From the NCBI RefSeq assembly GCF_000156375.1, contig NZ_DS996361.1, positions 97,775 to 131,635 of the forward strand: a stretch of 33,861 bases of DNA, in the 5' to 3' direction. Positions 18,017 through 26,350 of the stretch are shown in pieces. The translations under genes and the position numbers were made by a program. The notes under the pieces were generated by a model, which worked only from the letters and a program-made list of their open reading frames with translations, did no database searches and was not told the origin of the DNA. The first letter of the stretch is position 1, and every line of letters begins with the position of its first letter. Origin of the DNA: Desulfovibrio piger ATCC 29098. Its GTDB lineage: Bacteria; Desulfobacterota; Desulfovibrionia; Desulfovibrionales; Desulfovibrionaceae.

Positions 18017-19285
18017 GTGCGCTTGCCTTTCTTTCATCCCGGCCCCCCGAGCGGCGACGATCACGACGGCCTCTCTGGGGGGCTGTGTGCGTCGACCTGC
18101 CTGCTGGTGGGCGGTATCCTGTGGTTCTGCCTCTGTCTGGGCCTGTCCCTGTGGCTGTCCTCCCGGGAGGGAGGCGCCGTGCTGGTGGCCGAGGACGGAC
18201 AGCCCGTGCTGGCCAGCGGTGACTGGCTGCGGCACCGGGACCGTCTGGACGACCTGATGCGCCAGACCCTGTCCCGGGTCATGCCCGGCTGCCGTCTGCT
18301 GACCATGCCCGGCTTCTCGGAACAGGAGGCCCGTCATTATCGTGTGGAAGGGGACGGCGCCCCCCTGCGTCTGGCTCTGGCCCTGCAGGAGCGCCTGTGC
18401 CAGGAGGCCCTGCGTACCGGCCCTGACGGTGAACGCCTGCTGGCCGATGACGTGCCCATGCCGCAGTTGCGCTGGACGGATGACGGTGTGCTGGAAGCCG
18501 ACGTGGACGGCCGCACCTGTCTCGTCCTGCATTTTCCCGGCTGGGAGACCATGCTGGCCACGCTTTCCCGGCCCATGCCCGAGCCCGCCCTCGTGCTGGT
18601 GATCGACGATATGGGCCAGAAGCTGGAGCCCGCGGAGCAGCTGGCCAGCCTGCCGTTCCCCGTGGCTCTGGCCCTGTGGCCCCATGCCGCTGTCCGCCGT
18701 TCGGTGCAGCAGGTGGCCCGGGACATGGGGCTGGACGTCCTGTTGCACATGCCCATGGAGGCCATGCCCCGCAAGAACGGCACCGCGCCCAACCCGGGCC
18801 CCGGAGCGCTGGAGACGGACATGGACGCCTATGCCATGGAACACGCCCTGGACAAGGCGCTGGCGCAGGTGCCCACGGCCCTGGGCTTCAACAACCATAT
18901 GGGTTCCGGGTTCACCGGACAGCGCGATGCCTGCCGCATGCTGGCCGGTCTGGCCTACGGGCGCGGCCTGTTCGTGCTGGACAGCGTTACCCGCGGCAAC
19001 AGCCAGCTGGAGAACAGCATGGTCCGTCAGGGCATCGTCACGGCCAGCCGCCATGTCTTTCTGGACGATCCCCAGGGCACGGACAAGGTACTGGCCGCGC
19101 TGGACAAGGCCGCCCGTCTGGCCCGCAAGCAGGGCATCGCCATCGCCATCGGCCACCCGCACGCTTCGACCCTGCGGGCCCTGGAACGCTGGGAGAACCG
19201 CGAGGGCGTGGCCGTGGTGCCCCTGCGGCGCTATGTCTGGCATCTGGCCCAGCTGCGGGCCGGACAGTTCGGCAAGCCGGAGTGA
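18017..19285 (+). CDS. Divergent polysaccharide deacetylase family protein
   Basis: Product of 422 residues starting at a GTG with a GGAGGGAA ribosome site. One membrane helix (about 24-48) anchors it with the rest in the periplasm. The C-terminal half is the divergent polysaccharide deacetylase domain: VIDDMG (195-200), LLHMPMEAMP (242-251), GFNNHMGSGFT (290-300), FVLDSVT and AIAIGHPHA, which hold the Asp/His metal and catalytic positions. In many proteobacteria this family sits next to ctpA and envC-type genes, as here, suggesting an envelope role. The substrate is unknown. The middle region (60-185) is not assigned. Confidence 0.85.
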   Translation: MRLPFFHPGPPSGDDHDGLSGGLCASTCLLVGGILWFCLCLGLSLWLSSREGGAVLVAEDGQPVLASGDWLRHRDRLDDLMRQTLSRVMPGCRLLTMPGFSEQEARHYRVEGDGAPLRLALALQERLCQEALRTGPDGERLLADDVPMPQLRWTDDGVLEADVDGRTCLVLHFPGWETMLATLSRPMPEPALVLVIDDMGQKLEPAEQLASLPFPVALALWPHAAVRRSVQQVARDMGLDVLLHMPMEAMPRKNGTAPNPGPGALETDMDAYAMEHALDKALAQVPTALGFNNHMGSGFTGQRDACRMLAGLAYGRGLFVLDSVTRGNSQLENSMVRQGIVTASRHVFLDDPQGTDKVLAALDKAARLARKQGIAIAIGHPHASTLRALERWENREGVAVVPLRRYVWHLAQLRAGQFGKPE

Positions 19286-19351
19286 TCTTTCCGGGAGCGT
19301 CTGGAGCGCTTCCCGGCTGACAGCCGCCTGTGGCGGTGATGGAGAACGAAC

Positions 19352-20152
19352 ATGAGCATGAGCATCGGTTGTGTGGGTTGCGGCAACATGGGCGGGGCCA
19401 TCCTGGCCGGTCTTGCCGCTTCTTCCCTGGACTGCACCCTGTATGGCCATACGCGCACGGCAGCACGCATGGCGCCTCTGGAAGCGGCGGGCGTCACCCG
19501 TCTGGATTCCGCCCGCGAGCTGGCCCGCAAGGCCCGCTATGTGGTCATGGCCGTCAAACCCTATCAGATCGAGTCCCTGCTGGCCGAGATGGCGCCCGAG
19601 TTCGGGCCCGATACGGTGGTGATCTCCGTGGCGGCCGGCATCAGCATCGCCCGTTTGCAGGCGGCCGTGGCCGGTCGCTGCCCCGTGGTGCGCTGCATGC
19701 CCAATACGCCCGCGCTGGTGGGCAAGGGCGTGTTCGCCCTGTGCTTCGACGACAAGGTCCCGGCGCAGAGCAAGGAGGACATCCTGAGCTTCTTCAGCCA
19801 GCTGGGCGTTTGCCTGGAGCTGCCGGAATCCCGCTTCACGGCCTTTTCGGCCCTCATCGGTGCCGGGCCTGCCTATGTGTTCGGCATGATGCAGGGGCTG
19901 GTGCAGGCCGGCGTCACCCTGGGCCTGGGCCGCAAGGAATGCCGTGACATGGTGGCGGCCCTGTTCGAGGGTTCGGCCGTCATGGCGGCCCGCAGCGACA
20001 CACCGCTCATGGAATTGCGCGACCAGGTGTGCTCGCCCGGCGGCCTGACCATCGCCGGGGTCAATGTACTCGACAGGGCGGGGCTTTCCGGCCTGCTGGT
20101 GGATGCGGTGCTGGCCGCTGACCAACGCGGCAGGGACATGGAAAAGGAATAA
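19352..20152 (+). CDS. proC: Pyrroline-5-carboxylate reductase
   Basis: Product of 266 residues that reduces pyrroline-5-carboxylate to proline with NAD(P)H, the last step of proline synthesis. Visible are the Rossmann motif GCVGCGNMGGAI (6-17), VVMAVKPYQ, VISVAAGIS, VRCMPNTPALVGKG, the C-terminal SALIGAGPAYVF, and SPGGLTIAGVNVLDRAGLSGLL, the substrate and dimer region. A GGAGAA ribosome site precedes the ATG; a second ATG two codons later is possible. It is the last gene of the ctpA run and ends in a terminator with a GAAA tetraloop. Confidence 0.95.
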   Translation: MSMSIGCVGCGNMGGAILAGLAASSLDCTLYGHTRTAARMAPLEAAGVTRLDSARELARKARYVVMAVKPYQIESLLAEMAPEFGPDTVVISVAAGISIARLQAAVAGRCPVVRCMPNTPALVGKGVFALCFDDKVPAQSKEDILSFFSQLGVCLELPESRFTAFSALIGAGPAYVFGMMQGLVQAGVTLGLGRKECRDMVAALFEGSAVMAARSDTPLMELRDQVCSPGGLTIAGVNVLDRAGLSGLLVDAVLAADQRGRDMEKE

Positions 20153-20156
20153 AAGA

Positions 20157-20182
20157 AGGGGAGGCGAAAGCCTCCCTTTTTT
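20157..20182 (+). terminator. proC terminator
   Basis: Stem GGGAGGC / GCCTCCC closed by a GAAA tetraloop, followed by six T. Confidence 0.9.
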
Positions 20183-20500
20183 GGTGCTGGAGAAGAAGAA
20201 TCAGCGTTGGGCAGAGCTTTTGTGCTTCCAGGCCCCTGTCTGCTTTCGTGTCACGCATTGGCTCCAAGTGCTGTAGGTGCACCGGACGGCGGCATTGCTC
20301 CCTCGATGCATGCCGTTAAACGGCACCCTAGTTGATGAATGCAAAGTCTTTGAGATGGCTTGAGATATCTATTAATTTTTATATAAAACAGTAAGTAGAA
20401 AATATATAAGGAGAATAATATATAATAGGTGTCAGCAAGGGCTTGTATATTGATTTTAACTTTAATATGTGATATTTTTTTGGTATAAAAGGAGACTGGA
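20183..20500. other. Gap with a sharp drop in GC
   Basis: The first 150 nt are GC-rich and end in a palindrome at 20311-20325. From about 20335 the sequence turns strongly AT-rich up to the lipoprotein gene. A candidate promoter for that gene is TTGATT (20450-20455), 17 nt, TATTTT (20473-20478). No tRNA or integrase was seen. Confidence 0.5.
20311..20325. repeat. 15-nt palindrome near the AT-rich boundary
   Basis: TGCCGTT A AACGGCA: perfect 7-bp arms around one central base, just before the base composition changes. It could be an operator or the remnant of a recombination site; no second copy was noticed at the other end. Confidence 0.4.
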
Positions 20501-21223
20501 ATGAAATTTTGTCGTATGTGTTCCTTTTGTATTATTATGTTTCTGCTATCGGCATGCTCTGCATCATATAATGGTGTACTTATGTCGCAAGTCGATGATA
20601 TGTATATGCAGAATAAGGATAAAAAATATATTATTATTCCTGCTGATAAGAATATTTCATATGAATCTCTTGAATTTAAAGAGTATTCAAACTATGTTGC
20701 AAAGGCAATGAATACGCAAGGATTTCATATAAGTAAAAATATAAATGAAGCTGATGCCGTCGTATTTTTGTTCTATAAAGTAAGTGATCCTCAAACACAT
20801 ATTTATACAGATTATACGCCAGTCTGGGGCCAGACAGGGATACAATCATCATCTACTTATGGTACAGTTAATCCTTACACTGGTAGCTATTCAGCAAATA
20901 CAACATATATGCCTCAGTATGGTATTACAGGATATGTGCCTGAAGTAAGGACAGTAACAACATATATGAGAGGCATAGCTCTGGATGCCTTTATTCTTAA
21001 TAAAGGAGAAAAAACTGTAAATCTTGGCCCACAAATGTGGAAGCTTAATGTTGTAAGTTCTGGAAGTAGTGGTATCTTGAGAGATGTTTTTCCTATAATG
21101 ATTTTTGGAGCAAAAGAGTATATTGGAAAAGATTCAAAACAAAGTGTTGCATTTGAAATTAAGGAAAACGATAAAGAGTTAATTAAATTTATTCGTGGAG
21201 ATGCCACAGCTACTGCGAATTAA
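20501..21223 (+). CDS. AT-rich lipoprotein of unknown function (240 aa)
   Basis: Product of 240 residues with a type II signal peptide; the lipobox LSAC puts the lipid on Cys19, so the protein is anchored in the membrane. The N-terminal half (YIIIPADKNISYESLEFKEY, then AKAMNTQGFHISKNINEADAV) resembles the fold of DUF4136-like lipoproteins. The middle is rich in Tyr, Thr, Ser and Gly (about 105-150), and the C-terminal third resembles another beta-rich section. Codon use is AT-rich with many ATA, AAA and TAT codons, unlike all neighbours, so it was probably acquired by transfer. An AGGAG ribosome site is present. Confidence 0.8.
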   Translation: MKFCRMCSFCIIMFLLSACSASYNGVLMSQVDDMYMQNKDKKYIIIPADKNISYESLEFKEYSNYVAKAMNTQGFHISKNINEADAVVFLFYKVSDPQTHIYTDYTPVWGQTGIQSSSTYGTVNPYTGSYSANTTYMPQYGITGYVPEVRTVTTYMRGIALDAFILNKGEKTVNLGPQMWKLNVVSSGSSGILRDVFPIMIFGAKEYIGKDSKQSVAFEIKENDKELIKFIRGDATATAN

Positions 21224-21243
21224 GATAATTGGCTGTAATTACG

Positions 21244-21283
21244 AAAAACGGCAGGGTCTCGCGGGAGATCCTGCCGTTTTTTA
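21244..21283. terminator. Bidirectional terminator
   Basis: A long stem of about 17 bp with one G-T pair (core ACGGCAGG / CCTGCCGT), GCGG loop, T-run on plus and A-run on the other side. It serves the AT-rich lipoprotein gene and the convergent AMIN-domain gene. Confidence 0.85.
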
Positions 21284-21301
21284 TCGTTATGCTGCGGGAA
21301 A

Positions 21302-22087
21302 TTACTTGGTCTTGTCCAGACGGATGTCCAGGCGCTTCTTGCCCTTGGTCAGGATGTAGCGGGTCTTGGCCTTGGCGTGCAGGTCGATGACGATGCGGGT
21401 ATCGCTGCCCTTCTTGCCCAGGCGCACGTCCTTGACCATCTCGCCCTTGGGCACGCCGGGCTCGCTGAGCTTCCAGGTGCCGTGCAGGTCCACCACCACG
21501 CGGGCGGGGCTGGTCAGCTCCAGATGCTTGAAGCGGATGGGCGACGAGGCGTCCAGTCGGATGGTGGCGCCGCCGTCACGCACGAAGACCACGAAGTTGG
21601 TGATGGTCTGGTTCTTGGGGGCGGGGGCCGCTTTGCGGGGCGCGGGCTGGGGCTTGGGAGCGGGTTTTTCCGCCTTCTTCACCTCTGCCGGAGCCGCAGG
21701 AGCCGCAGGAGCGGGCGCCGTGGCCGGCTGGGCCTTTTCGTCATGGGCGGCAGCGGTGAGCGGGGCCGTGCCCGGAGCTGCGGGAGCAGCGCCCCCGGCC
21801 GCGGTGGCCGTCGTTTCTTCCCCGGTGTCGAAGGCGAAGCCGCGTTCCACGGCAGCGGGAGAAGGCTTGACCCCGGCAGCGGCCAGCTTTTCACCATCGG
21901 CAGGCGTGCCGGGCGTCACGGGCAGGGGGGGCTGGGCAACGGGCTGTGCGGGCGTCACAGGGGCGGAGACGCTGTTGTCGGCAGGGGCCGGGGCGTCGCC
22001 GGACTGTCCCATGCGCGTGTTGAGCAGGATGAGCAGCAGGCCAAGGATGATGACCGCGAGGACTATCCAGAGAAAGATCTTGTTCAT
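21302..22087 (-). CDS. AMIN-domain membrane-anchored protein (261 aa)
   Basis: One N-terminal membrane helix (about residues 4-24) is followed by a long Pro/Ala/Lys-rich linker (30-160) and a C-terminal AMIN-like domain (about 165-255). The domain has IRLDASSPIRFKHLELTSP and ARVVVDLHGTWKL, then DTRIVIDL. AMIN domains occur in periplasmic proteins that bind peptidoglycan or localise envelope enzymes. The linker would span the periplasm. No amidase domain follows, so this is a binding or targeting module alone. Start chosen at 22087, with AGGAG upstream; a longer open frame is unlikely. Confidence 0.75.
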   Translation of the reverse strand: MNKIFLWIVLAVIILGLLLILLNTRMGQSGDAPAPADNSVSAPVTPAQPVAQPPLPVTPGTPADGEKLAAAGVKPSPAAVERGFAFDTGEETTATAAGGAAPAAPGTAPLTAAAHDEKAQPATAPAPAAPAAPAEVKKAEKPAPKPQPAPRKAAPAPKNQTITNFVVFVRDGGATIRLDASSPIRFKHLELTSPARVVVDLHGTWKLSEPGVPKGEMVKDVRLGKKGSDTRIVIDLHAKAKTRYILTKGKKRLDIRLDKTK

Positions 22088-22234
22088 GCCAGTAGGCTCC
22101 TGTGCCTTTGGGCCGTATGTCCGCCGGAAAGTGCCCGGCGGAAGATCACGCGTGGTGATTCGATGCATGTCCGGGCGGGGAAAGATGCCCCCGGCCGGGG
22201 CGTGCCATGAGGCCCCGTATGCAGGCACGGCTAA

Positions 22235-22262
22235 ACTCTACATGATTTATGCCGAATGGCAA
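22235..22262 (-). promoter_or_regulatory. Promoter of the AMIN-domain gene
   Basis: Minus strand TTGCCA (22262-22257), 16 nt, TAGAGT (22240-22235). It lies back to back with the hypA promoter. Confidence 0.4.
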
Positions 22263-22277
22263 GATTTGCCAAATCCC

Positions 22278-22306
22278 TTTACGCGCCGGGGGGTTTGCGC
22301 TAGCAT
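22278..22306 (+). promoter_or_regulatory. hypA promoter
   Basis: TTTACG (22278-22283), 17 nt, TAGCAT (22301-22306). The transcript would start within a few bases of the ATG at 22316, which has no Shine-Dalgarno sequence, so the mRNA may be leaderless. Confidence 0.4.
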
Positions 22307-22315
22307 CGGCGCACT

Positions 22316-22690
22316 ATGCACGAAATGTCCATCGCACAAAGCATCCTGGACATAGCTCTGGAAGAGATCGCCAAACAGGGCTGTGACCGGCTCGACCTCA
22401 TCCGTGTGGAATGCGGCGCGCTGGCCGGCGTGGTGCCGGACTCGCTGCAATTCTGTTTCGAGGCCCTGGTGCAGGGCGGGCCGCATGCGGCTGCCCGGCT
22501 CGAACTGGTGACCATCCCCCTGTTGTTGCGCTGTTCCGCCTGCGGGCAGACCTTTGGCGGCGAGGGGCAGGAAGCCCTCTGGCAGCCGTGCCCGGCGTGC
22601 GGCGCTCTGTCTGGCCACACGGTGGAGCAGGGCAAGGAGCTGCAGATCAGTCATCTGGAAGCCTCCGTCAGCGGGGGCCAGGATTCATAA
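22316..22690 (+). CDS. hypA: Hydrogenase nickel incorporation protein HypA
   Basis: Product of 124 residues that delivers nickel to [NiFe] hydrogenase precursors with HypB. It begins MHEMS, giving the N-terminal nickel ligand His2, and has the structural zinc site formed by CSAC (Cys73, Cys76) and CPAC (Cys92, Cys95). The body (IRVECGALAGVVPDSLQFCFEAL) is typical. The neighbouring hypB follows 70 nt downstream. No other hyp genes or [NiFe] structural genes are in the window. Confidence 0.94.
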   Translation: MHEMSIAQSILDIALEEIAKQGCDRLDLIRVECGALAGVVPDSLQFCFEALVQGGPHAAARLELVTIPLLLRCSACGQTFGGEGQEALWQPCPACGALSGHTVEQGKELQISHLEASVSGGQDS

Positions 22691-22760
22691 ACCCACGGCC
22701 TGCGGCCATGCTGCCGCCAGGCGGGCCCTGAGGAAAGGGCCGGAGTTCCGGGAGGAAACG

Positions 22761-23414
<654 letters not shown>

Positions 23415-23440
23415 GCCTGGCCCGCATCTTTAGGAATGAC

Positions 23441-23468
23441 AAAGCCCCCTGTACAAGGGGGCTTTTTG
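23441..23468 (+). terminator. hypAB terminator
   Basis: Stem AAAGCCCCCT / AGGGGGCTTT with a GTACA loop, followed by T-rich sequence. Confidence 0.85.
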
Positions 23469-23553
23469 TTTTTCCGGCGGACGGGAAATGGCAGCCTGGA
23501 CGGGGGAGGGCGGTGTGCTGTTCCTCCTGCCGGGGCTGGATGCTGCCCGGAAC

Positions 23554-23582
23554 TTGCGCTCCGGCGCGGGGACTGCTAAGGA
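23554..23582 (+). promoter_or_regulatory. Promoter of the riboswitch-MFS unit
   Basis: TTGCGC (23554-23559), 17 nt, TAAGGA (23577-23582). The expected transcript start (about 23589) coincides with the first base pair of the riboswitch, which supports both calls. The stretch 23469-23553 before it holds no visible gene. Confidence 0.5.
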
Positions 23583-23588
23583 AGGTCA

Positions 23589-23638
23589 AGGGGATGGAGT
23601 CCCCCATGAACCGCATGTTTTGCTGATGACTCCTGCCG
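23589..23638 (+). promoter_or_regulatory. Fluoride riboswitch (crcB motif) aptamer
   Basis: The sequence matches the fluoride aptamer in order. First is P1, GGGG (23590-23593) with CCCC (23601-23604), enclosing AUGGAGU. Next is a linker with AACCGC, then a short P3 (GCA 23613-23615 with TGC 23621-23623), then the conserved UGAUG (23624-23628) and ACUCC (23629-23633). ACUCC is the exact complement of GGAGU (23596-23600) and forms the pseudoknot. Known fluoride aptamers share GAUGG, the AACCGC-type linker and GCUGAUGA. The pseudoknot strand is also part of the terminator stem at 23626, so fluoride binding should block termination and switch on the downstream transporter. Confidence 0.88.
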
Positions 23639-23668
23639 GACCTGTGTGTCGGCAGGAGTCATTTTTTT
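23626..23668 (+). terminator. Riboswitch-controlled terminator
   Basis: A perfect 13-bp stem ATGACTCCTGCCG / CGGCAGGAGTCAT with an 11-base loop, followed by seven T. Its left arm contains the ACTCC that the aptamer needs for its pseudoknot, so the two structures exclude each other. Confidence 0.9.
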
Positions 23669-23716
23669 GTGCCGCGTATAGGTCTTCCGGCAGCTTCCTT
23701 GAAGGAGGGGACGACT

Positions 23717-24916
23717 ATGGGACGTGGCATTTCACCGGCGTTCATTTTTATCCTGCTCATGGGCATCGTCAGCCTGTTCGCGGACATGGCCCACGAAGGG
23801 GCGCGCAGCGTGCTGGGGGATTATCTGGGACTGCTCGGGGCTTCCGCGGCCACCGTGGGCCTCGTGGCCGGTCTGGGCGAGTGCCTGGGCTATGCCCTGC
23901 GCATGTTCACGGGCATGCTGGCCGACAGGACGCACTTATACTGGCCCATGACCATCGGCGGCTATTGCGTCAACATGCTGGCGATCCCCCTCCTGGCCCT
24001 GGTACCCGAGGGCGGCTGGCCGGCGGCAGCGGGGCTCGTCATCGCGGAACGCATCGGCAAGGCCGTCCGCCAGCCGGCCAAGAACACGCTGCTGTCCTTT
24101 GCCGCCAGCCGGGAAGGTGTGGGCAGATCGTTCGCCATCCAGGAGTTCCTCGATCAGGTGGGGGCCTTTCTGGGGCCTGTGCTGCTGTTCGCCATCATGA
24201 CAGGACGCGGCGGGATGTCCGGGCTCGATGCCTATGCCTTGTGCTTTGCCTGTCTGGGGATTCCGGCTCTCATGGCGTTGGTCGTACTGTTGGCCGCACG
24301 GCGCAGGTTTCCCGATCCTTCCGCTTTTGAGCCCTCCTCCGTGCGGGCGTCTGCGGCACGCGGTTGTTCCCGGCTTTTTTTGCTCTATCTTGCCGCCTCG
24401 TCCCTGCTGGCCTTCGCGTTTGTGGATTTCCCCCTGGTCACGCTCCATGTGTCCCGGGCGGGCCTTCTGGACGGTGCGGGGCTCCCTCTACTGTATGCGC
24501 TGGCCATGCTGGCCGATGCTTGTGCGGCCCTGATCTTCGGCTGGCTGTACGACCGTCGGGGATATCGGGTGCTGGGGCCGGTGGCCCTGGCCGGGGCCCT
24601 GTTCCCTGTCTTCATCTTCTGGACGGACAGTCTTTGGGGCGTGGCGGTAGGGGCTTGCTTGTGGGGCATGGGCATGGGAGCGCAGGAATCCGTCATGAAG
24701 GCCGTGGTGGTCTCCCTTTCGTCCCGGGAACAACGCGCACGCCATTTCGGCATTTTCGAGGCCTGTTTCGGAGTGAGCTGGTTCCTGGGGAGCTGGTGCC
24801 TGGGCTGGCTCTACGAAGTTGACCTGCGTGTCATGGCCCTGTGTTCGATGGGGCTCCAGTTACTGGCCTACGCCTTGTACCTGCGGCTGAGCTTCGTTGC
24901 GCGGGCCAGCCGCTGA
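23717..24916 (+). CDS. MFS transporter under a fluoride riboswitch
   Basis: Product of 399 residues with about 12 membrane helices. MFS marks are the loop 2-3 region (GECLGYALRMFTGMLADRTH, with GxLaDR-like spacing) and its second-half counterpart IFGWLYDRRGYR. The conserved acidic first helix reads LFADMAHEGARSVLGDYL. GAAGGAGGGG fixes the start at 23717, inside a longer open frame that includes the terminator. The subfamily and substrate are not recognised. Because a fluoride aptamer with an attenuator lies directly upstream, a role in fluoride tolerance (export of fluoride or of a toxic metabolite) is inferred. Confidence 0.85.
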   Translation: MGRGISPAFIFILLMGIVSLFADMAHEGARSVLGDYLGLLGASAATVGLVAGLGECLGYALRMFTGMLADRTHLYWPMTIGGYCVNMLAIPLLALVPEGGWPAAAGLVIAERIGKAVRQPAKNTLLSFAASREGVGRSFAIQEFLDQVGAFLGPVLLFAIMTGRGGMSGLDAYALCFACLGIPALMALVVLLAARRRFPDPSAFEPSSVRASAARGCSRLFLLYLAASSLLAFAFVDFPLVTLHVSRAGLLDGAGLPLLYALAMLADACAALIFGWLYDRRGYRVLGPVALAGALFPVFIFWTDSLWGVAVGACLWGMGMGAQESVMKAVVVSLSSREQRARHFGIFEACFGVSWFLGSWCLGWLYEVDLRVMALCSMGLQLLAYALYLRLSFVARASR

Positions 24917-25049
24917 GCTCCGTCCGGCAGGGCCAAGAAGGTCACACGGGGGGGCCGTCCGGTCGACCGCGATGGGAGAACGATGCGGGATTGCCGCTCG
25001 CGGCCCGTTAGCCATCCTTCCGGCCTGTCCGCTCCGGCGCGATGGCGCG

Positions 25050-25082
25050 AAAAAAGCCCCCCTCCCTGTCGGGAGCGGGGCC
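25050..25082 (-). terminator. Terminator of the 25108 gene
   Basis: On the minus strand a GC-rich stem with one mismatch (GCCCC and CTCCC arms, four-base loop) is followed by six T, 26 nt after the stop codon. Confidence 0.7.
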
Positions 25083-25107
25083 TTGCATGACAGGTCATCC
25101 GTACCTG

Positions 25108-26091
25108 CTAGAACGAGGCGCTGTACGCGGTCATGTCCACGATGAGGGTGGCGGTGGGACGGCGCACGGTGATGGTGAAGAGCTGCACGTCCTTGCGGGG
25201 GGTGTCGCTGATGAGGTCGGGCAGCATGTCGCCGGGGGCCATCATGATGCAGGCGTCGCCGCGCGGGGCGTTCATGAGCATGCCCAGGGCCATGTGCAGG
25301 ATCTCCATCTGGCGCTTCTGGTCAGCCACGGGCATCTCGGTGAAGTTCATGTCCAGGCCCGGCAGCTCGGCCTGCCAGGGGCGGTAGCCCATGCTGTAAA
25401 GGCTGGCCAGCAGGGCGTCCAGGCGCTGGTCGCTGAGCTTCTGGCGCAGTTCCACATGTTCCAGCACCTCGCCGCCGGCCTTGACCGGGAAGGCTTCCAC
25501 ATCGTCATCGCCGGGCGTGTAAGGCGTCAGGCGGGCGGCCCAGACCATGTCGGCAAAGCCCAGGCTGGTCAGCACGGCGCCGCCGTCATCGCGCAGGGGA
25601 TCCTTTTCCAGCAGGGCGCAGGCGTCCTTCATCAGCATGCCGGGGCGGAACTTGCTCAGGGCACAGACGGGCCGGGCATCTTCCGCGGGCAGCAGGGATT
25701 TTTCCGTGCCGTTGATGTGGCTGGTCTTGCCGTCAAGGCCGCGGACCAGCAGGCAGGGATGGTGCTCGCCGCACAGGGTCAGGCTCTGGATGCCGGCCAG
25801 GCGGACCTTGCTGAAGTCCCACAGGTACAGGCCCATGTCCATGCGCAGGTCGGCGGTGCCGCCGGGATTGAGCAGCTGGTCCTCGCCGCCGGGCAGGAGG
25901 TCGAGGCGGGCATAATTGGCCTGGTTGCCCACGGTGAAGCGGATGCTCAGCAGCTCTTCGGCGCTTTCGTTGCGGATGGTCAGGCTTTTTTCGTCTTCCA
26001 GGGTGTCCCGGGCCGCGAAGGCCGGAGAGGACGCGAGCAGGGAGGCGAACACAAGGGTCAGAAAAACAAGAAGACGGCAGGGATGGAACAT
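25108..26091 (-). CDS. Secreted hypothetical protein (327 aa)
   Basis: Start chosen at 26091: it has GAGG upstream and opens a signal peptide (MFHPCRLLVFLTLVFASLL, cleavage near AFA-ARD). The first part of the mature protein (SLTIRNESAEELLSIRFT, then LLPGGEDQLLNPGG and VRLAGIQSLTLCG) looks like a beta-rich domain. The second part (about 160-327) has FRPGMLMKDACALL, a conserved-looking TSLGFADMVWAARL, and GDDDVEAFPV. No family is recognised. It would act in the periplasm or at the outer membrane. A candidate promoter is TTGCGG (26216-26211), 17 nt, TACACC (26193-26188). Confidence 0.65.
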   Translation of the reverse strand: MFHPCRLLVFLTLVFASLLASSPAFAARDTLEDEKSLTIRNESAEELLSIRFTVGNQANYARLDLLPGGEDQLLNPGGTADLRMDMGLYLWDFSKVRLAGIQSLTLCGEHHPCLLVRGLDGKTSHINGTEKSLLPAEDARPVCALSKFRPGMLMKDACALLEKDPLRDDGGAVLTSLGFADMVWAARLTPYTPGDDDVEAFPVKAGGEVLEHVELRQKLSDQRLDALLASLYSMGYRPWQAELPGLDMNFTEMPVADQKRQMEILHMALGMLMNAPRGDACIMMAPGDMLPDLISDTPRKDVQLFTITVRRPTATLIVDMTAYSASF

Positions 26092-26262
26092 GTCGGACCT
26101 CGTCAGGTTGCAGTCCCGAAGGGCTGGGACGGCACGGCGGCCGTAGTTGGCAGGATCGGGCCGCACAGCAGCGTGCGGCATGCTGTAGGTGTAGCAAAGG
26201 CCCGCCGGGGCCGCAAGGCATTGCACGCGGAAGAGGAAGGAGCGGGGCAGGAAGACGGGGCC

Positions 26263-26291
26263 TTTACGCTGCCCGTCCCGGCTGGTATAGG
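26263..26291 (+). promoter_or_regulatory. Promoter of the SPOR-domain gene
   Basis: TTTACG (26263-26268), 17 nt, TATAGG (26286-26291), with an AAGGAG ribosome site before the ATG at 26351. Confidence 0.45.
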
Positions 26292-26350
26292 AATCAGTCG
26301 GGCGGGACTGTCCGCCTTTTTCCTAACACGCCGTTTTCCAAGGAGCCGCC

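Noticed and set aside
23606..23626. Short peptide frames around the fluoride aptamer (ATG codons in the linker)
   Set aside because: The bases are explained by the riboswitch; no separate ribosome site and the frame ends inside the terminator.
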